A stretch of 64,000 bases of DNA from contig NC_087384.1 in NCBI RefSeq assembly GCF_963675165.1, forward strand, positions 3,837,182-3,901,181, given 5' to 3'. The position numbers and the translations under genes are program-made. The notes below the pieces were generated by a model. The model did no database searches. It was not told where the DNA came from and saw only the letters and a program-made list of their open reading frames with translations. The stretch is from Halichondria panicea. Lineage: Eukaryota > Porifera > Demospongiae > Suberitida > Halichondriidae. Each line of letters opens with the position of its first letter. The stretch's first letter is position 1. Shown here in pieces: positions 42,240-55,149 of the stretch.

Positions 42240-43060
42240 AGCATTAAAAAAATGCAAAGCAGTGTACAATGCATGTACAGTACCAGTTGCCCATGCTCCC
42301 TTACTGAATATTTCTTGTAATTAATTAATGAGTTATAATATAATTATACTGTCATCTTTACACACACACTGACTTGCAGTTCCCAAAAAAATTGATGAAC
42401 ACCGACAAACTACTTGGTCTACACATGTAGAAACACGATTCGCATTTTACAACTGTTACAGTACATCACACACAACACAAGAATTACAAAATATACATGA
42501 CTCAGTGACACCGCAAATGAAGTAAAGATGATCAAAGTACCTAAATTGGTCAACACACATGAAGACCTCAATTTCATTCATTGTCTTTAACTTGCTTTTT
42601 GGCAAATTATAATTATCTGTACATCACACACAAGAAAACGATAACGAACTACATGAACTCTAATTGTAATGGTGCCTCATCAGTGACACAGGAAACATTT
42701 GTTCCCAATGCTTGGAAAAACCAACATCTTGGCATCTTGCCCAACTTTAACTGTGGCCAACCACCCGTTTTCCAAATTGAATATTTACTCAGGTCTCGCT
42801 ATCCTCTAATGCCTCCTCCATTTTGTGTTTTTGTATTTCACCAAAATACAGCAGTCAATAATATTTTGTTTTTACACTTACGTTTTTACACTTACTTTTA
42901 TACTTTATTGTATTTTTCAGTATTGAACATTCATCATGCATTATTTCCACTATACTACTCTAACTAAACTACCCAGCATTAAACCATCACGTACATTCAG
43001 TTCATCATCACATGTCCACATGATTTTTGTATCCTTCATACAACAAGTTATTAGTGGCAG
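42240..43060. other. Non-coding 3' part of Helentron copy 2
   Basis: It is similar in patches to 33170-34130 of copy 1 ('ttgatgaacac', 'tttttacacttac', 'aaaccatcacgtacattcag'). No gene seen. Confidence 0.45.
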
Positions 43061-46000
43061 ATGTTGATGTTAAAGCTTGAACTTGCTACCTAACTACACT
43101 CGGCCTTTATTCGATATAAACTACGTATTTACAGTTGCAGTGATTCCGTACCAGGAACAATGGAAAAGGGTCACTAAGGTAGAAAGCTACAATTGTGTCT
43201 CGTTTGTTAGCTCTTTGCTTGAGTCTGAATCCAGCACCAATAAGCCATACTTCTCTAACACTCCTGGCTTCTTTGCTGTGATCCTACTCCACAGTACATC
43301 TCATGACTCCAGTTCACTCTATAGTTTTATTGCTCCTGAGTTGCTGTCCTAGACATACATACTAGTTTCTTACAATCATGTCATCAGCCGAGGGTTTGCA
43401 CTTTAGTGCTCTAGTTACCCGAGGCGTGCGTGGGCGGCCACGGGTATAGTAGTATGTTGGTCTGTTTGTTACCCGAGGCGCGTGGGCGGCCACGGGTATA
43501 GTAGTCTGTTGGTTTGTTTGTTTGTTTGTTTGTCTGTTTGTCACGAGTATATCTACTCACCTGGATGCCACAGCACTGCGTTTACAGCATGGATAGCCTT
43601 CACACAACAATATCTTGGTTTAAATAGTGACAGATTGTGATGTTAAAGCTTCTTTGTCGAGCAAAAGCTAAGAAGCTTGAACAAGCTTGTGACTGGGTCT
43701 GCTTACCTGGATGCTCTAGCACTGCGTTTACAGCATGGGTAGCCTCCACATAACAAGTCAGTACTTCTAATAGTGGCAGCTTTCGGTGTTAAAGCTTCTT
43801 TGTCTAATAAAAGCGAGCAAAATGTAGCTTGAACAGAACTTGCACTTGCGTTACTTATAACTGAAGTGATCCTGTACCAGGTCCAGAAACAATGGAACAG
43901 GGTCACTAAAGTAGAAAGCTTGCTTTAGCTGACTGGGATCCATGCAGGACCTGGAGCCATACTTCTCTGAGACTCCAGGCTTCTTTGCTGTGATCCTAAT
44001 CCACAGTGCATATTATCTATAGTACTACTTGTTCTCAAATGTTTCAGCATGCCTCCAGTCTGGTTTAGTTTTATTGCTCCTGAGTTGCTGTGCAAGTCAT
44101 GCATGATGATGATAACAACATCACTATATGCACTGCATTATATCAGTCTTTTGGTTTCATGTCACCAGCCGAGGGTTTGCACTTTAGTGCTCTAGTTTGT
44201 TTGTTTGTTTGTTTGTCACAGGTATATCTACTCACCTGGATGCCACATCACTGCGTTTACAGCATGGATAGCCTTCACACAACAATATCTTGATTTAAAT
44301 AGTGGCAGATTTTGCTGTTAAAGCTTCTTTGTCGAGCAAAAGCTAAGAAGCTTGAATAAGCTTGTGACTAGGTCTGCTTACCTGGATGCTCTAGCACTGC
44401 GTTTACAGCATAAGTAGCCTCCACACAACAAGTTAGTACTTTTGATAGTGACAGCTTTCGGTGTTAAAGCTCCTTTGTCTAATAAAAGCGAGCAAAATGT
44501 AGCTTGAACAGAACTTGCACATGCGTTACTTATAACTGAAGTGATCCTGTACCAAGAAAACGATGGAACAGGGTCACTAAAGTAGAAAGCTGTATATACC
44601 AGGAACAATGGAACAGGGTCACTAAAGTAGAAGCTTGAATTATAGCTCCTGCTGCTGACTGGGATCCTACTCCATGCAGAACCTGGAGCCATACTTCTCT
44701 GAGACTCCAGGCTTCTTTACTGTGATCCTAATCCATAGTGCATATATCTATAGTACCACTAGACTACCTGTTCTGAAATGTTTCAGCATGCCTCCAGTCT
44801 GGTTTAGTTTTATTGCTCCTGAGTTGCTGTGCAAGTCATACATGATAACAACATGCATTATATTTCTGGTTTCTTTTTAATCATGTCACCATGTACCAGC
44901 CGAGGGTTTGCACTTTAGTGCTCTAGTTTGTTTGTTTGTTTGTTTGTCTGTTTGTCACTAGTATATCTACTCACCTGGAGGATGCCATAGCGCTGCGTTT
45001 GCAGCATAGGTAGCCTTCACATAACAATATCTTGGTTTAAATAGTGGCAGATTTTGATGTTAAAGCTTCTTTGTCGAGCAAAAGCTAAGAAGCTTGAATA
45101 AGCTTGTGACTAGGTCTGCTTACCTGGATGTTCTAGCACTGCGTTTACAGCATGAGTAGCCTCCACACAACAAGTTAGTACTTTTGATAGTGGCAGCTTT
45201 CGGTGTTAAAGCTTCTTTGTCTAATAAAAGCGAGCAAAATGTAGCTTGAACAGAACTTGCACATGCGTTACTTATAACTGAAGTGATCCTGTACCAAGAA
45301 CGATGGAACAGGGTCACTACAGTAGAAAGCTGTATATATCAGGAACAATGGAACAGGGTCACTAAAGTAGAAGCTTGAATATAGCTCCTGCTGCTGACTG
45401 GGATCCTACTCCATGCAGAACCTGGAGCCATACTTCTCTGAGACTCCAGGCTTCTTTACTGTGATCCTAATCCACAGTGCATATATCTATAGTACCACTA
45501 CCTGTTCTCAAATGTTTCAGCATGCCTCCAGTCTGGTTTAGTTTTATTGCTCCTGAGTTGCTGTGCAAGTCATACATGATAACAACATCACTATATGCAC
45601 TGCATTATATTTCTGGTTTCTTTATAATCATGTCACCAGCCGAGGGTTTGCACTTTAGTGCTCTAGTTTGTTACCCGAGGCGCGCGTGGGCGGCCACGGG
45701 TATAGTAGTATGTTGGTCTGTTTGTTTGTTTGTTTGTTTGTTTGTCACAGGTATATCTACTCACCTGGATGCCACATCACTGCGTTTACAGCATGGATAG
45801 CCTTCACACAACAATATCTTGATTTAAATAGTGGCAGATTTTGCTGTTAAAGCTTCTTTGTCGAGCAAAAGCTAAGAAGCTTGAATAAGCTTGTGACTAG
45901 GTCTGCTTACCTGGATGCTCTAGCACTGCATTTACAGCATGAGTAGCCTCCACACAACAAGTTAGTACTTTTGATAGTGACATCTTTCGGTGTTAAAGCT

Positions 46001-49000
46001 CCTTTGTCTAATAAAAGCGAGCAAAATGTAGCTTGAACAGAACTTGCACATGCGTTACTTATAACTGAAGTGATCCTGTACCAAGAAAACATGGAACAGG
46101 GTCACTAAAGTAGAAAGCTGTATTATACCAGGAACAATGGAACAGGGTCACTAAAGTAGAAGCTTGAAATATAGCTCCTGCTGCTGACTGGGATCCTACT
46201 CCATGCAGAACCTGGAGCCATACTTCTCTGAGACTCTAGGCTTCTTTACTGTGATCCTAATCCATAGTGCATATATCTATACTACCAGTACCACTACCTG
46301 TTCTCAAATGTTTCAGCATGCCTCCAGTCTGGTTTAGTTTTATTGCTCCTGAGTTGCTGTGCAAGTCATACATGAATACAACATCACTATATGCACTGCA
46401 TTATATTTCTGGTTTCTTTTTAATCATGTCACCATGTACCAGCCGAGGGTTTGCACTTTAGTGCTCTAGTTACCCGAGGCGCGCGTGGGCGGCCACGGGT
46501 ATAGTAGTCCGTTGGTCTGTTTGTTTGTTTGTTTGTAATGTGTGAGTCTACTCACCTGCATGCCATGGCACTGCGTTTACAGCATGGATAGCCTTCATAC
46601 AACAAGTTATTAATTTTAATAGTGGCAGAATTTCATGTTAAACCTTCGTTGTCAAATAAAAACGAGCAAAAGCTAAGAAGCTTGTGACTGGGTCTGCTTA
46701 CCTGGATGCTCTAGCACTGCGTTTACAGCATGGGTAGCCTCCACACAACAAGTCAGTACTTCTAATAGTGGCAGCTTTCGGTGTTAAAGCTTCGTTGTTT
46801 AATAAAAGCGAGCAAAATGTAGCTTGAACAGAACTTGCACATGCGTTACTTATAACTGAAGTGATCCTGTACCAGGTCCAGAAACAATGGAACAGGGTCA
46901 CTAAAGTAGAAAGCTGTATATACCAGGAACAATATTGGAACAGGGTCACTAAACCAGAAAGCTTGCTTTAGCTGACTGGGATCCATGCAGGACCTGGAGC
47001 CATACTTCTCTGAGACTTCATGCTTCTTTGCTGTGATCCTAATCCACAGTGCATATATTTATAGTACTACTACCTGTTCTCAAATGTTTCAGCATGCCTC
47101 CAGTCTGGTTTAGTTTTATTGCTATTTGAGTTGCTGTGCAAGTCATGCATGATGATGATAACAACATCACTATATGCACTGCATTATATCAGTCTTCTGG
47201 TTTCTTTATAATCATGTCACCAGCCGAGGGTTTGCACTTTAGTGCTCTAGTTTGTTTGTTTGTCTGTTTGTCACGAGTATATCTACTCACCTGGATGCCA
47301 CAGCACTGCGTTTACAGCATGGATAGCCTTCACACAACAATATCTTGGTTTAAATAGTGACAGATTGTGATGTTAAAGCTTCTTTGTCGAGCAAAAGCTA
47401 AGAAGCTTGAACAAGCTTGTGACTGGGTCTGCTTACCTGGATGCTCTAGCACTGCGTTTACAGCATGGGTAGCCTCCACATAACAAGTCAGTACTTCTAA
47501 TAGTGGCAGCTTTCAGTGTTAAAGCTTCTTTGTCTAATAAAAGCAAGCAAAATGTAGCTTGAACAGAACTTGCACATGCGTTACTTATAACTGAAGTGAT
47601 CCTGTACCAGGTCCAGAAACAATGGAACAGGGTCACTAAAGTAGAAAGCTGTATATACCAGGAACAATGGAACAGGGTCACTAAAGTAGAAAGCTTGCTT
47701 TAGCTGACTGGGATCCATGCAGGACCTGGAGCCATACTTCTCTGAGACTCCAGGCTTCTTTGCTGTGATCCTAATCCACAGTGCATATTATCTATAGTGC
47801 TACTTGTTCTCAAATGTTTCAGCATGCCTCCAGTCTGGTTTAGTTTTATTGCTCCTGAGTTGCTGTGCAAGTCATGCATGATGATGATAACAACATCACT
47901 ATATGCACTGCATTATATCAGTCTTTTGGTTTCATGTCACCAGCCGAGGGTTTGCACTTTAGTGCTCTAGTTTGTCTGTTTGTTTGTTTGTCACGAGAAT
48001 CTCTACTGCCATAGTGCTGCGTTTGCAGCATGGATAGCCTTCAGTATCTTGATTTAAATAGTGGCAGATTTTGATGTTAAGGCCACTCCAAGTGATACTC
48101 TGGTTTCTGGTCCACCGCCCGCATCAGATTTTATTCTTGGATTTCTATCTCATTATTGGATTTCTATCTCATTATTTCTACTACGCATGCGCAGAATGGT
48201 CCATGTGGTACAAAGTAGTGTGATAATGATATTCATTTGCAAAATAATGAGATTCATAAGGTGAAATTGATAATGACATAATGAGAAAAGCCGCCCGCCC
48301 GCATGCAATTAGAAAAACTTCAGGACCAGAAACCAGAGTATCACTTGGAGTGGCCTAAAGTTTCTTTGTCGAATAAAAGCGAGCAAAAGCTAAACTTGCC
48401 TGTTGGCAGCTGCTAACTACACGCGGCCTTTATTCGAGATACCCTATGTTACATTGTGATTTTCCACATGGGTTACTTACAGCTGAAGTGATCCTGTACC
48501 AGGAACAATGGAACAGGGTCACTAAAGTAGAAAGCTAGAATTATCTACCTCTGCTGACTACGTATTTGCAGCTGAAGTGATCCTGTACCAGGAACAATAA
48601 AAGCTAAAATTGTGACTGTATAATTATACTCGTACTCGTACTCCAGCCTGGCAGGACTCTCTAAGCCTAAGACTCCAGGCTTAGTGTGATCCCAGTCCAC
48701 AGTGCATGTCTCATGTGACATGTACCACTCAATGTTTCAGCATGCCATGCCTCCAGTGTTTAGCTATTGAGTTGCTGTGCTGGTCATACATGCTACATGC
48801 ACTGCATTATCTTTATTATCATGTCACCAGCCGAGGGTTTGCACTTTAGTGCTAAAGTGCTCTAGTTTGTCTGTTTGTTTGTTTGTCACGACTCACCTGG
48901 ATGCCATAGTGCTGCGTTTGCAGCATGGATAGCCTTCACACAATAGTATCTTGATTTAAATAGTGGCAGATTTTGATGTTAAAGTTTCTTTGTCTAAACT

Positions 49001-49450
49001 TGGCTGTGGCAGCTGCTAACTACACGCGGCCTTTATTCGAGATACCCTATGATTTTCCACATAGGTTACTTACAGCTGAAGTGATCCTGTACCAAGAACA
49101 ATGGAACAGGGTCACTAAAGTAGAAAGCTAGAATTATCTACCTCTGCTGACTACGTATTTGCAACTGAAGTGATCCTGTACCAAAAGCTAAAATTGTGAC
49201 TGTATAAAATTATACTCGTACTCGACTCCAGCCTGGCAGGACTCTCTAAGCCTAAGACTCCAGGCTTCTTTGCTGTGATCCCAGTCCACAGTGCATGTGA
49301 CATGTGACATGTACCACTCAATGTTTCAGCATGCCATGCCTCCAGTGTTTATCTATTGAGTTTCTGTGCTGGTCATACATGCTACATGCACTGCATTATC
49401 TTTATTATCATGTCACCAGCCGAGGGTTTGCACTTTAGTGCTCTAGTTCT
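43060..49450 (+). repeat. Array 2 of ~750 bp composite repeat units
   Basis: Units start at 'ctcacctgga' near 43557, 44233, 44972, 45763, 46551, 47289, about 48003 (variant) and 48893, with spacings mostly 676-791 bp. Structure is as in array 1: two related half-units, a middle 'gtgatcctgtacca..' block, a 'gccgagggtttgcactttag' block, an optional GC-rich hairpin and a (GTTT)n tract. Neighbouring units are often more alike than distant ones (for example 43557/47289 share 'gtgactgggtctgc'), which suggests segmental duplication of multi-unit blocks. The last two units (48.4-49.4 kb) belong to a divergent subtype. Confidence 0.85.
48081..48355. mobile_element. PIF/Harbinger-like MITE in array 2
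   Basis: Perfect 33 bp terminal inverted repeats begin GGCCACTCCAAGTGATACTC and are flanked by TAA (48078-48080 and 48356-48358). A 3 bp TWA duplication with GG..CC ends is typical of PIF/Harbinger. Other array units read 'gatgttaaag' without the insert. Confidence 0.85.
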
Positions 49451-50255
49451 ATTGTAAGGAGGCCCTGCGTGTCTCTTCTATTTATAGCTGTGTCAGTCCA
49501 TGTGCTTTGTCAACGTATTTTCTCTGAACGTCAACCTCTAGCTGTCGTACTGTGTGCGCTAGTACTGTAGCCAACAACATGCATGTTGATCAGCCAATCA
49601 GAGACGCTAAAGCAGGATAAAAATAAGACTGGTTTCACCTGTGAACGAGCACGCGCAGGTAACCAAAATTTTATGTGGAAAATGTACTGAAACCGCATCA
49701 TGGTAAATTAATGACTAAGTAAATTCTTCATGCCTTACGTACAATTTATGAACAAGTTATTGCAGGTGCCCTCGTGCAAACATGCCATAATTATACCGTA
49801 TAGCGCGAAATTTTCGAGGGGCTTAATTTTCGCGAATTTCGTGGGTTAGCAATCCTACACGAAAATTAAGTCCACAAAAATTGTCTTTAATTACTGCTAT
49901 AACGTGCAAAGATTTAAAAACCCGCAAACAGAAATGCTTTTATAGATACCAATCCATGAAATATAAGTGCCTCACGCTATACATAATAATAATTGTTGCA
50001 CCTGAGCAACACAATGCTCCCAAGGGCCGTGCTGGGCAATAAACACATTATTTTACGTTATAAAAGGTACAGGTACAGTATTAATAAGAGCAACGTAACG
50101 CCCGAGGGCCGCAGCACCCGTGCTGGGCAATAACAAATACACATTTACCTTATAAAAGGTACAGGTAGCTGATTTTACTGGTATTAAATTCTGCTAAATC
50201 CTGCTCAATTTGTGATTAAATTTTATTTGCATAGTGGGGATTCATTGCGTTTTAC
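49450..50255. other. Gene-free stretch with an 'aattttcg' hairpin element
   Basis: At about 49794-49915 sequence starting taccgtatagcgcgaaattt, with internal inverted 'acgaaaattaagt'/'cttaattttcg', is related to the elements near 2.4 and 2.9 kb. A near-duplicate 'gggccg..gtgctgggcaataa' block occurs near 50024 and 50106. No exon seen. Confidence 0.45.
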
Positions 50256-50260
50256 AATTA

Positions 50261-50662
50261 CAGTGGAACCTCATAAAACGGAACCTTTTGGCCGTTATAG
50301 AGAGGTTTTGATTGCCAGCTTTCTATGTGTCATTCTTGCTGCAAATGAATTTGCTAACTGCTTGCTAGCCTCGATTCCAGGCCGATTAAAATACGTATTT
50401 TAATCGGCCTCTAACTGCTGCTATAGAGACAAGCTACAGCCAGGTTTTCACGTGTGCAAAATAATGCTATCTCAGCTGCTGAAAATTATTGCCGAGTCAT
50501 CAATAATTTTCTGGGTGTAGATGTCCGTTCTGGGAGGTTATTTTCCATTGCTAAAGCTAGTTGAGGACTAGAAAGCTGCTCGTTATACGGTTGCTTTACC
50601 TCTTGGCCGTTATATAGCGTGTGGTTGCTCTTCGGAGGTGATCGTTAATGGAGGTTCCACTG
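50261..50662. mobile_element. TA-flanked MITE with CAGTGGAACCTC ends (pogo/Tc1-like)
   Basis: The left end is CAGTGGAACCTC and the right end GAGGTTCCACTG, flanked by TA (50259-50260 and 50663-50664). Inner arms share 'ggccgttata'. Inside, near 50365-50412, is a compact palindrome (ccgattaaaatacgtatttt...) matching the terminus of the 57095-57689 element. Confidence 0.75.
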
Positions 50663-51074
50663 TATCTGCGCGTACACATTTTTACGATTTTACCGTCACC
50701 TTATAAGGTAAAGCTAAATAAGATCTGTCCAGTGGTCTTTCCGTGCAGAAATAGAGCAGTCTGAACATGAAATTGAAAATACACAACAGCACCGTCAATC
50801 CTATCACTGATAGGTGCTATTGTGTCTATGTAAAACATACTGGCTGTACACCATCACTACCATTACATCATCATGTACGTACATGATTTTCGTAATAACT
50901 ATGACTATTTGCTGAGAGTTAGCACTTCAGTGCTCTAGTTGCGTAACTAGCAATAATATGTTTCATTAAAAAGTAAAGATAGCTGCTTCATGATTCCATC
51001 ATAACATACGTAGCTAGCTAATGTTACTTGTATAACCATGCAGCAGATTTTAGGGCGGCTTAAATAATATTTAT

Positions 51075-52081
51075 TTATCTTTTTCCAACTTCATTTTTCC
51101 CAGCACCTCCATCCTGAAAAAGGAAGTGCAGTAAAACACTTGTTACGCTTATAAACTACTGTATCACTATCGACTATCATAATTATTAATTTTCTCCCAT
51201 CATACTTACTGTGAGTGATCTCCCTTTGGTCTCAATGGGTAGCAAACAAGACAATATTGCCAGTACTAGACATGATCCAGCATACAAAGATATCGTTGCA
51301 AGATCGCTATGTTCCACTAGAACCTGTTACAGAAACATAATAATAACAAAACGGTTCTTCAAGGTCCGACCAGGCTTGCAAACCATGTGACATACATCCA
51401 AACATACATACATACACTGCATCGCTAACCTGTGCAGTATACGGTGTTATAATTGCTCCAATACGTGCAGCAGCTGAGCAGGTTCCCAGTGCAAAAGCTC
51501 TCACAGTAGTTGGATAGACCTCAGGCGTGTACACGAAGATTGCTTGAAAAACACCAGTGGCAAATGCTCGTATTATAAATAGGAATATAGTCAGCAATAT
51601 CCTGAAAGACACATTATTATAATTACGTCTTATGTATGTATATAATATACCTTTCACCACATACGAAAAGAAGCAAAAATCCAACCATTGTCAGCAAAAA
51701 TTCAGCCACCATTGTGAGCTTCCTTCCAATCAGTTCCACTAAGACCATTGTAACAACAATACCTATTACGGGGAAGCTTGATAATTATTGTGAACTGAAC
51801 TTATTAAAGTAGGTATTATAATTATGTGCGAGCTTACACTATAACATCAAACATTACCAGGAACTTCAGCGACTCCAGTCCACAATATGCTAATGTAGTC
51901 ATCTCGAGTAAGAACTTCACACGTCATATTAGATTCATTCAAAACTGCACAGTGGATGTACGTTATTTTACAGTACTTATAACAGAGCATAATTATTATA
52001 CCATATCCACAATGAGGATCGTGCTGCAAAAATTGAGTTGTTAGAAGCACGATACCATAGTAGAGCCAAGCAGCACCAAAC
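51075..52081 (-). CDS. SVOP-like MFS transporter, six 3' exons
   Basis: Six exons with consensus GT..AG borders join in one frame: 52002-52081, 51858-51944, 51651-51762, 51430-51601, 51210-51323 and 51075-51113 (stop TAA). The product covers the C-terminal half of a 12-TM major facilitator: [15 protein letters not shown], a lumenal loop ([18 protein letters not shown]), the ELIGRK MFS signature, and [20 protein letters not shown] followed by [20 protein letters not shown]. It ends [12 protein letters not shown]. This closely follows synaptic vesicle 2-related protein (SVOP/SVOPL) from memory. Members are predicted organic-ion carriers on vesicles or plasma membrane; substrate unknown. Upstream exons are at 60119-60532. 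The exon(s) for the central loop and TM7 were not securely found. Confidence 0.88.
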
Positions 52082-53050
52082 CTGAGGTAACAGAATACTG
52101 CCTCATAAATACATACGTGATGCACAAAAATAATAGACCAGTTGCGCATAAGGAATTTAATTAATAATTAACTTACAGTGACGTCACGATTGGCCTGCTC
52201 CGGAAAATTCACTTTACTGGCAAATCAATGCGTGGTCTTTGAGTTTGTATATGAAGTAGATCTACTTGTAGTTGTAACTACTGCACGCATGCGCTTTGAC
52301 CAGAGTTCATTGCATCGTAAAGATCTGTTTATCTATTTAAACAACGTACAGCTATAGGGAGTTAATAATTTCTACTGCATGCAGAGTTAAAAGTAGCTCT
52401 AGAAAGCAAGTTGAACTGGAGATATAAGCTAAATTCTGGAGTAAAGAGATGTCGGGCAAGACCTGCTGTTTATGAGATGGGTCCTGCTTCCTAGAGAAGG
52501 GTATAGTCTCTCGAGCACAGACTTGTCCTAGAGGGAATGCAATTCTGCCGGAATGTTGGCGGTGCCAATCAGATTTTGCATGCAGTAAAATTAAAAATGA
52601 TAATTATAATTATAATCAATGTGTGTATAAAAGCTAGCTTAGTAGCTTTATGTTATGTAGCTTTGGCACCTCCACAGAGGCATCAGCACCTGCGGTGCCT
52701 TTATTACTCTCAGATATTGTTTTGTTATTACTCTCAGATATTTTACAGTATAATGAACAAGGAATTCAAAGTGAAACTAATTTCATTTTTTGTGTTAGTG
52801 GTATAATTACTTTCTGGGCTACATATCGCCCACGTTCATAAAAATCCTTGTGGATCACGCGATTTCCCAAACTAGGCCTTACTTTTTCTTAGTTGTACGC
52901 CCATTCCTTTCTTTGCTGCCTCATTTGTCTATTCTTTTTTGCTACCTTTTATTTATGATTTATGGATGAACGAGTGTTACAAGCGTGCGCTTGCGTGCTA
53001 TAATGCCTCTCGCTATGTTTTTGCTTTCGCTCAAAAGTATTAGGAAGAGG
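52082..53050. other. Intron of the SVOP-like gene, no other gene seen
   Basis: AT-rich non-coding sequence with a duplicated 'ttattactctcagatattt' (about 52701-52744). The missing SVOP-like TM7 exon, expected somewhere between 52.1 and 60.1 kb, was not found here. Confidence 0.4.
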
Positions 53051-53054
53051 TAAA

Positions 53055-53264
53055 ATGTGCTTTAATTGTTTCACAAGAAAGGGGTGTCCACAGCTAGTAG
53101 TGCATACTGATCGTCCTGGAGCCAAACAGTGGGAGCAAACCTTTGTTAAAGGCATAGTCAGTAGTCTGATAAGCAGAATTCAATCACAGAAAGTAGTATC
53201 TATAACAAGCAGTCCAAAAAGAAAAGGTTGGTTTGTGGCTTACCAGGACCTCAACAAAGAATAA
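53055..53264 (+). other. Unrecognised 69-codon frame
   Basis: An ATG-started frame encodes MCFNCFTRKGCPQLVVHTDR, then WEQTFVKGIVSSLISRIQS, and ends YQDLNKE. Composition is protein-like, with a Cys cluster at the start, but I recognise no domain and see no clear splice partners. It could be a fragment of a transposon gene, being inside the SVOP-like intron on the opposite strand. Confidence 0.25.
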
Positions 53265-53639
53265 AATTGATTCTGCCAGGATCTGAGGTTCAAAATGGAT
53301 TCTCTTACACGTGGTATTGAGCACGCATGCGCATTACATCCAGGAATAAGGGGTGTGTCTGCAAGTTCAATAATGGCTACTAAAATAGCTAGCTTCTTTA
53401 GCAGCTCTTTCTGACTCTTGTAGCTAGCGCTTTAGTGCAAGGCTAACTCATAAGTTGAATAGAAAGTTTGTGCGAACAGATGATGCTATGAAAGATTCTG
53501 AAGGAGGCCTTCAATGTGAGTCAAACTAGCCATAACTCGAGAAAGAAGCTTTAGTTTGCTAATCCATGAATCACAAAATCCAAGAGAAGGTGGCTAGAAG
53601 CCTATAGAAGCTGTTAGTTTTCGTCGCATTGCAACCGTT

Positions 53640-54010
53640 GTGCAGTTACAGCTGGAACAGACACACACACAGTCAGCTTTACCGTATCCCTCGTATGGCG
53701 GCTACGCCTTGAGGCACAACAATGACAACAGCAAGAAAAAGTAAGGCCTGGGAACGAGGCTAGTAAAAGTATGTGTTTTAGGTTCTTTATAATCTTGTCA
53801 TTGTGGTCTTGTTATATATGAATAATAGCTAACACACAATGCTTCCAGAATTCCTCTAGTAATTATACTTGCTGCTATAGCATTTATTGTCTTGGGCGCG
53901 CCACGGAGTATACTATAGTCGGTCAGTCAGTCTGTCTGTCTGTTGTTCTGTGTATTCTGAGTGCTCACCTGGATGCGATAGCGCTGTGTTTGTACCATGG
54001 CACTTGTTGG
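53640..54010. repeat. Microsatellite-linked dispersed repeats
   Basis: 53640-53720 contains an (AC)n tract, 'ccgtatccctcgtatggcgg' and 'gccttgaggca', an inverted relative of the 3540-3720 family. 53895-53990 contains 'ggcgcgccacggagtatact', a (CTGT)n tract and 'tgctcacctggatgcgatag', a divergent start of the ~750 bp repeat unit. Confidence 0.5.
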
Positions 54011-54448
54011 TCTCTTAACAGCAATATAATTATACTCTTTTCCTCTTATTCGAATGTTTTGACGACAGACGAGCTTCTGTCTCATTAGCTCCAACTCCAG
54101 TAGTGTATCAGTTTCTTCCAGTAGAAACATTAATGTCTTGCTCATGTAATTGCTTGTATAAATACTATTAGTAAATGCAGTGACGTCACACTAAAAAGCT
54201 GGACATGTGAGACAAACAGATCGACTCGCTAAAAAGCGTGCAAATGTCATGCTAAAAAGCTTCCAAGCTACAGATGAACACGCCGCTGAGCTTCTCTGCA
54301 GTACTCGCTTGGGGCGGCTCCCCCAATAACAGGAGCTGGTGAAACTTTTGAGAACGGTGTGTATGAGACATGCCATTGTGGACTAAAAAGTCAGCAAAGA
54401 AGCCGGGAGTCTTAGCGTGTGGTGATGACCCTCGTTATGTTTAAGTAT

Positions 54449-55147
54449 TAGAGAAGAGGTGCAATGATGTTATTACCGAGCGGGAAGGGATGCGAATAAT
54501 CGTGCTACCTATCTGATTCTGGCCAACATGGATTATAATTTGTATATAATTATACCGTATTTACTTTATTAAACGCCCTCCTTGAATAAACGCCCATTTC
54601 GTTTAAACGCAGAGAAGAGGTGCAATGATGTTATTACCGAGCGGGAAGGGATGCGAATAATCGTGCTACCTATCCGATTCTGGCCAACATGGATATAATT
54701 ATTATAATTTGTATATAATTATACCATATTAAACGTCCTCCTTGAATAAACGCCCATCTCGTTTAAACGCCCAGGATAAAAGCTCTGTCTTTGTCAATAA
54801 ACGCCCATGTATGGGGCGTGGCACTGTGGGTGGAGCTGAAATAGCACGTGGAACCCAGTTGCAAGCGTGGCAGCATAGAATAAAATACTTTTTTATGATG
54901 CATCGATGGCAGAGAGAGAGAGAGATATCGACACAGAAGGCACTCCTATGACTTAAATTTAAGCTGAGAAAAAACTGAGACAGCAGCCCAAGAAGAGCAC
55001 AATAATTAACTGCTGCTGTGCAAAGTTTTGGAGGAGACATAACAATAAACGCCCTCCTGGATTAAACGCCGTCCTCATTTAAACGCCCCCTCTAAAGACT
55101 TCGATCTAAAATATACGCCCGGGCGTTTAATCAGTAAATTACGGTAT
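54449..55147. mobile_element. MITE-like element with 'ttaaacgccc' ends, part duplicated
   Basis: 'accgtatttactttattaaa' with cgccctcc (about 54556) and the inverted 'gggcgtttaatcagtaaatt' with acggtat (about 55120-55147) form terminal inverted repeats. 'aaacgcc' recurs inside. A ~160 bp tandem duplication (54449-54609 and 54610-54770) copies flank plus left end ('agagaagaggtgcaatgatg'). Confidence 0.6.
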
Positions 55148-55149
55148 AC

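Larger units (their letters stand above)
38590..42980 (+). mobile_element. Helentron copy 2 (internally deleted, decayed)
   Basis: It parallels copy 1: basic repeats (about 38590-38800), Cys motif (VCVSCH-like, about 38860), DUF6570-like region, OTU region (41020-41310), then an acidic linker (41690-41935). At ~41937 it jumps to sequence equivalent to ~32820 of copy 1, so Rep, helicase and endonuclease are deleted. The 3' region (41940-42980) matches copy 1 downstream of the endonuclease. Frame breaks are abundant. Confidence 0.8.

Noticed and set aside
43362-47681. Recurrent ~65-100 residue frames ('...ITSVISNACASSVQATFCSLLLDKG...')
   Set aside because: The same repeat unit is read on the minus strand. 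Conservation reflects recent DNA duplication, with no evidence of protein constraint.
54191-54376. Minus-strand frame 'MACLIHTVLKSF...'
   Set aside because: No domain, splice context or repeat homology found; probably chance.
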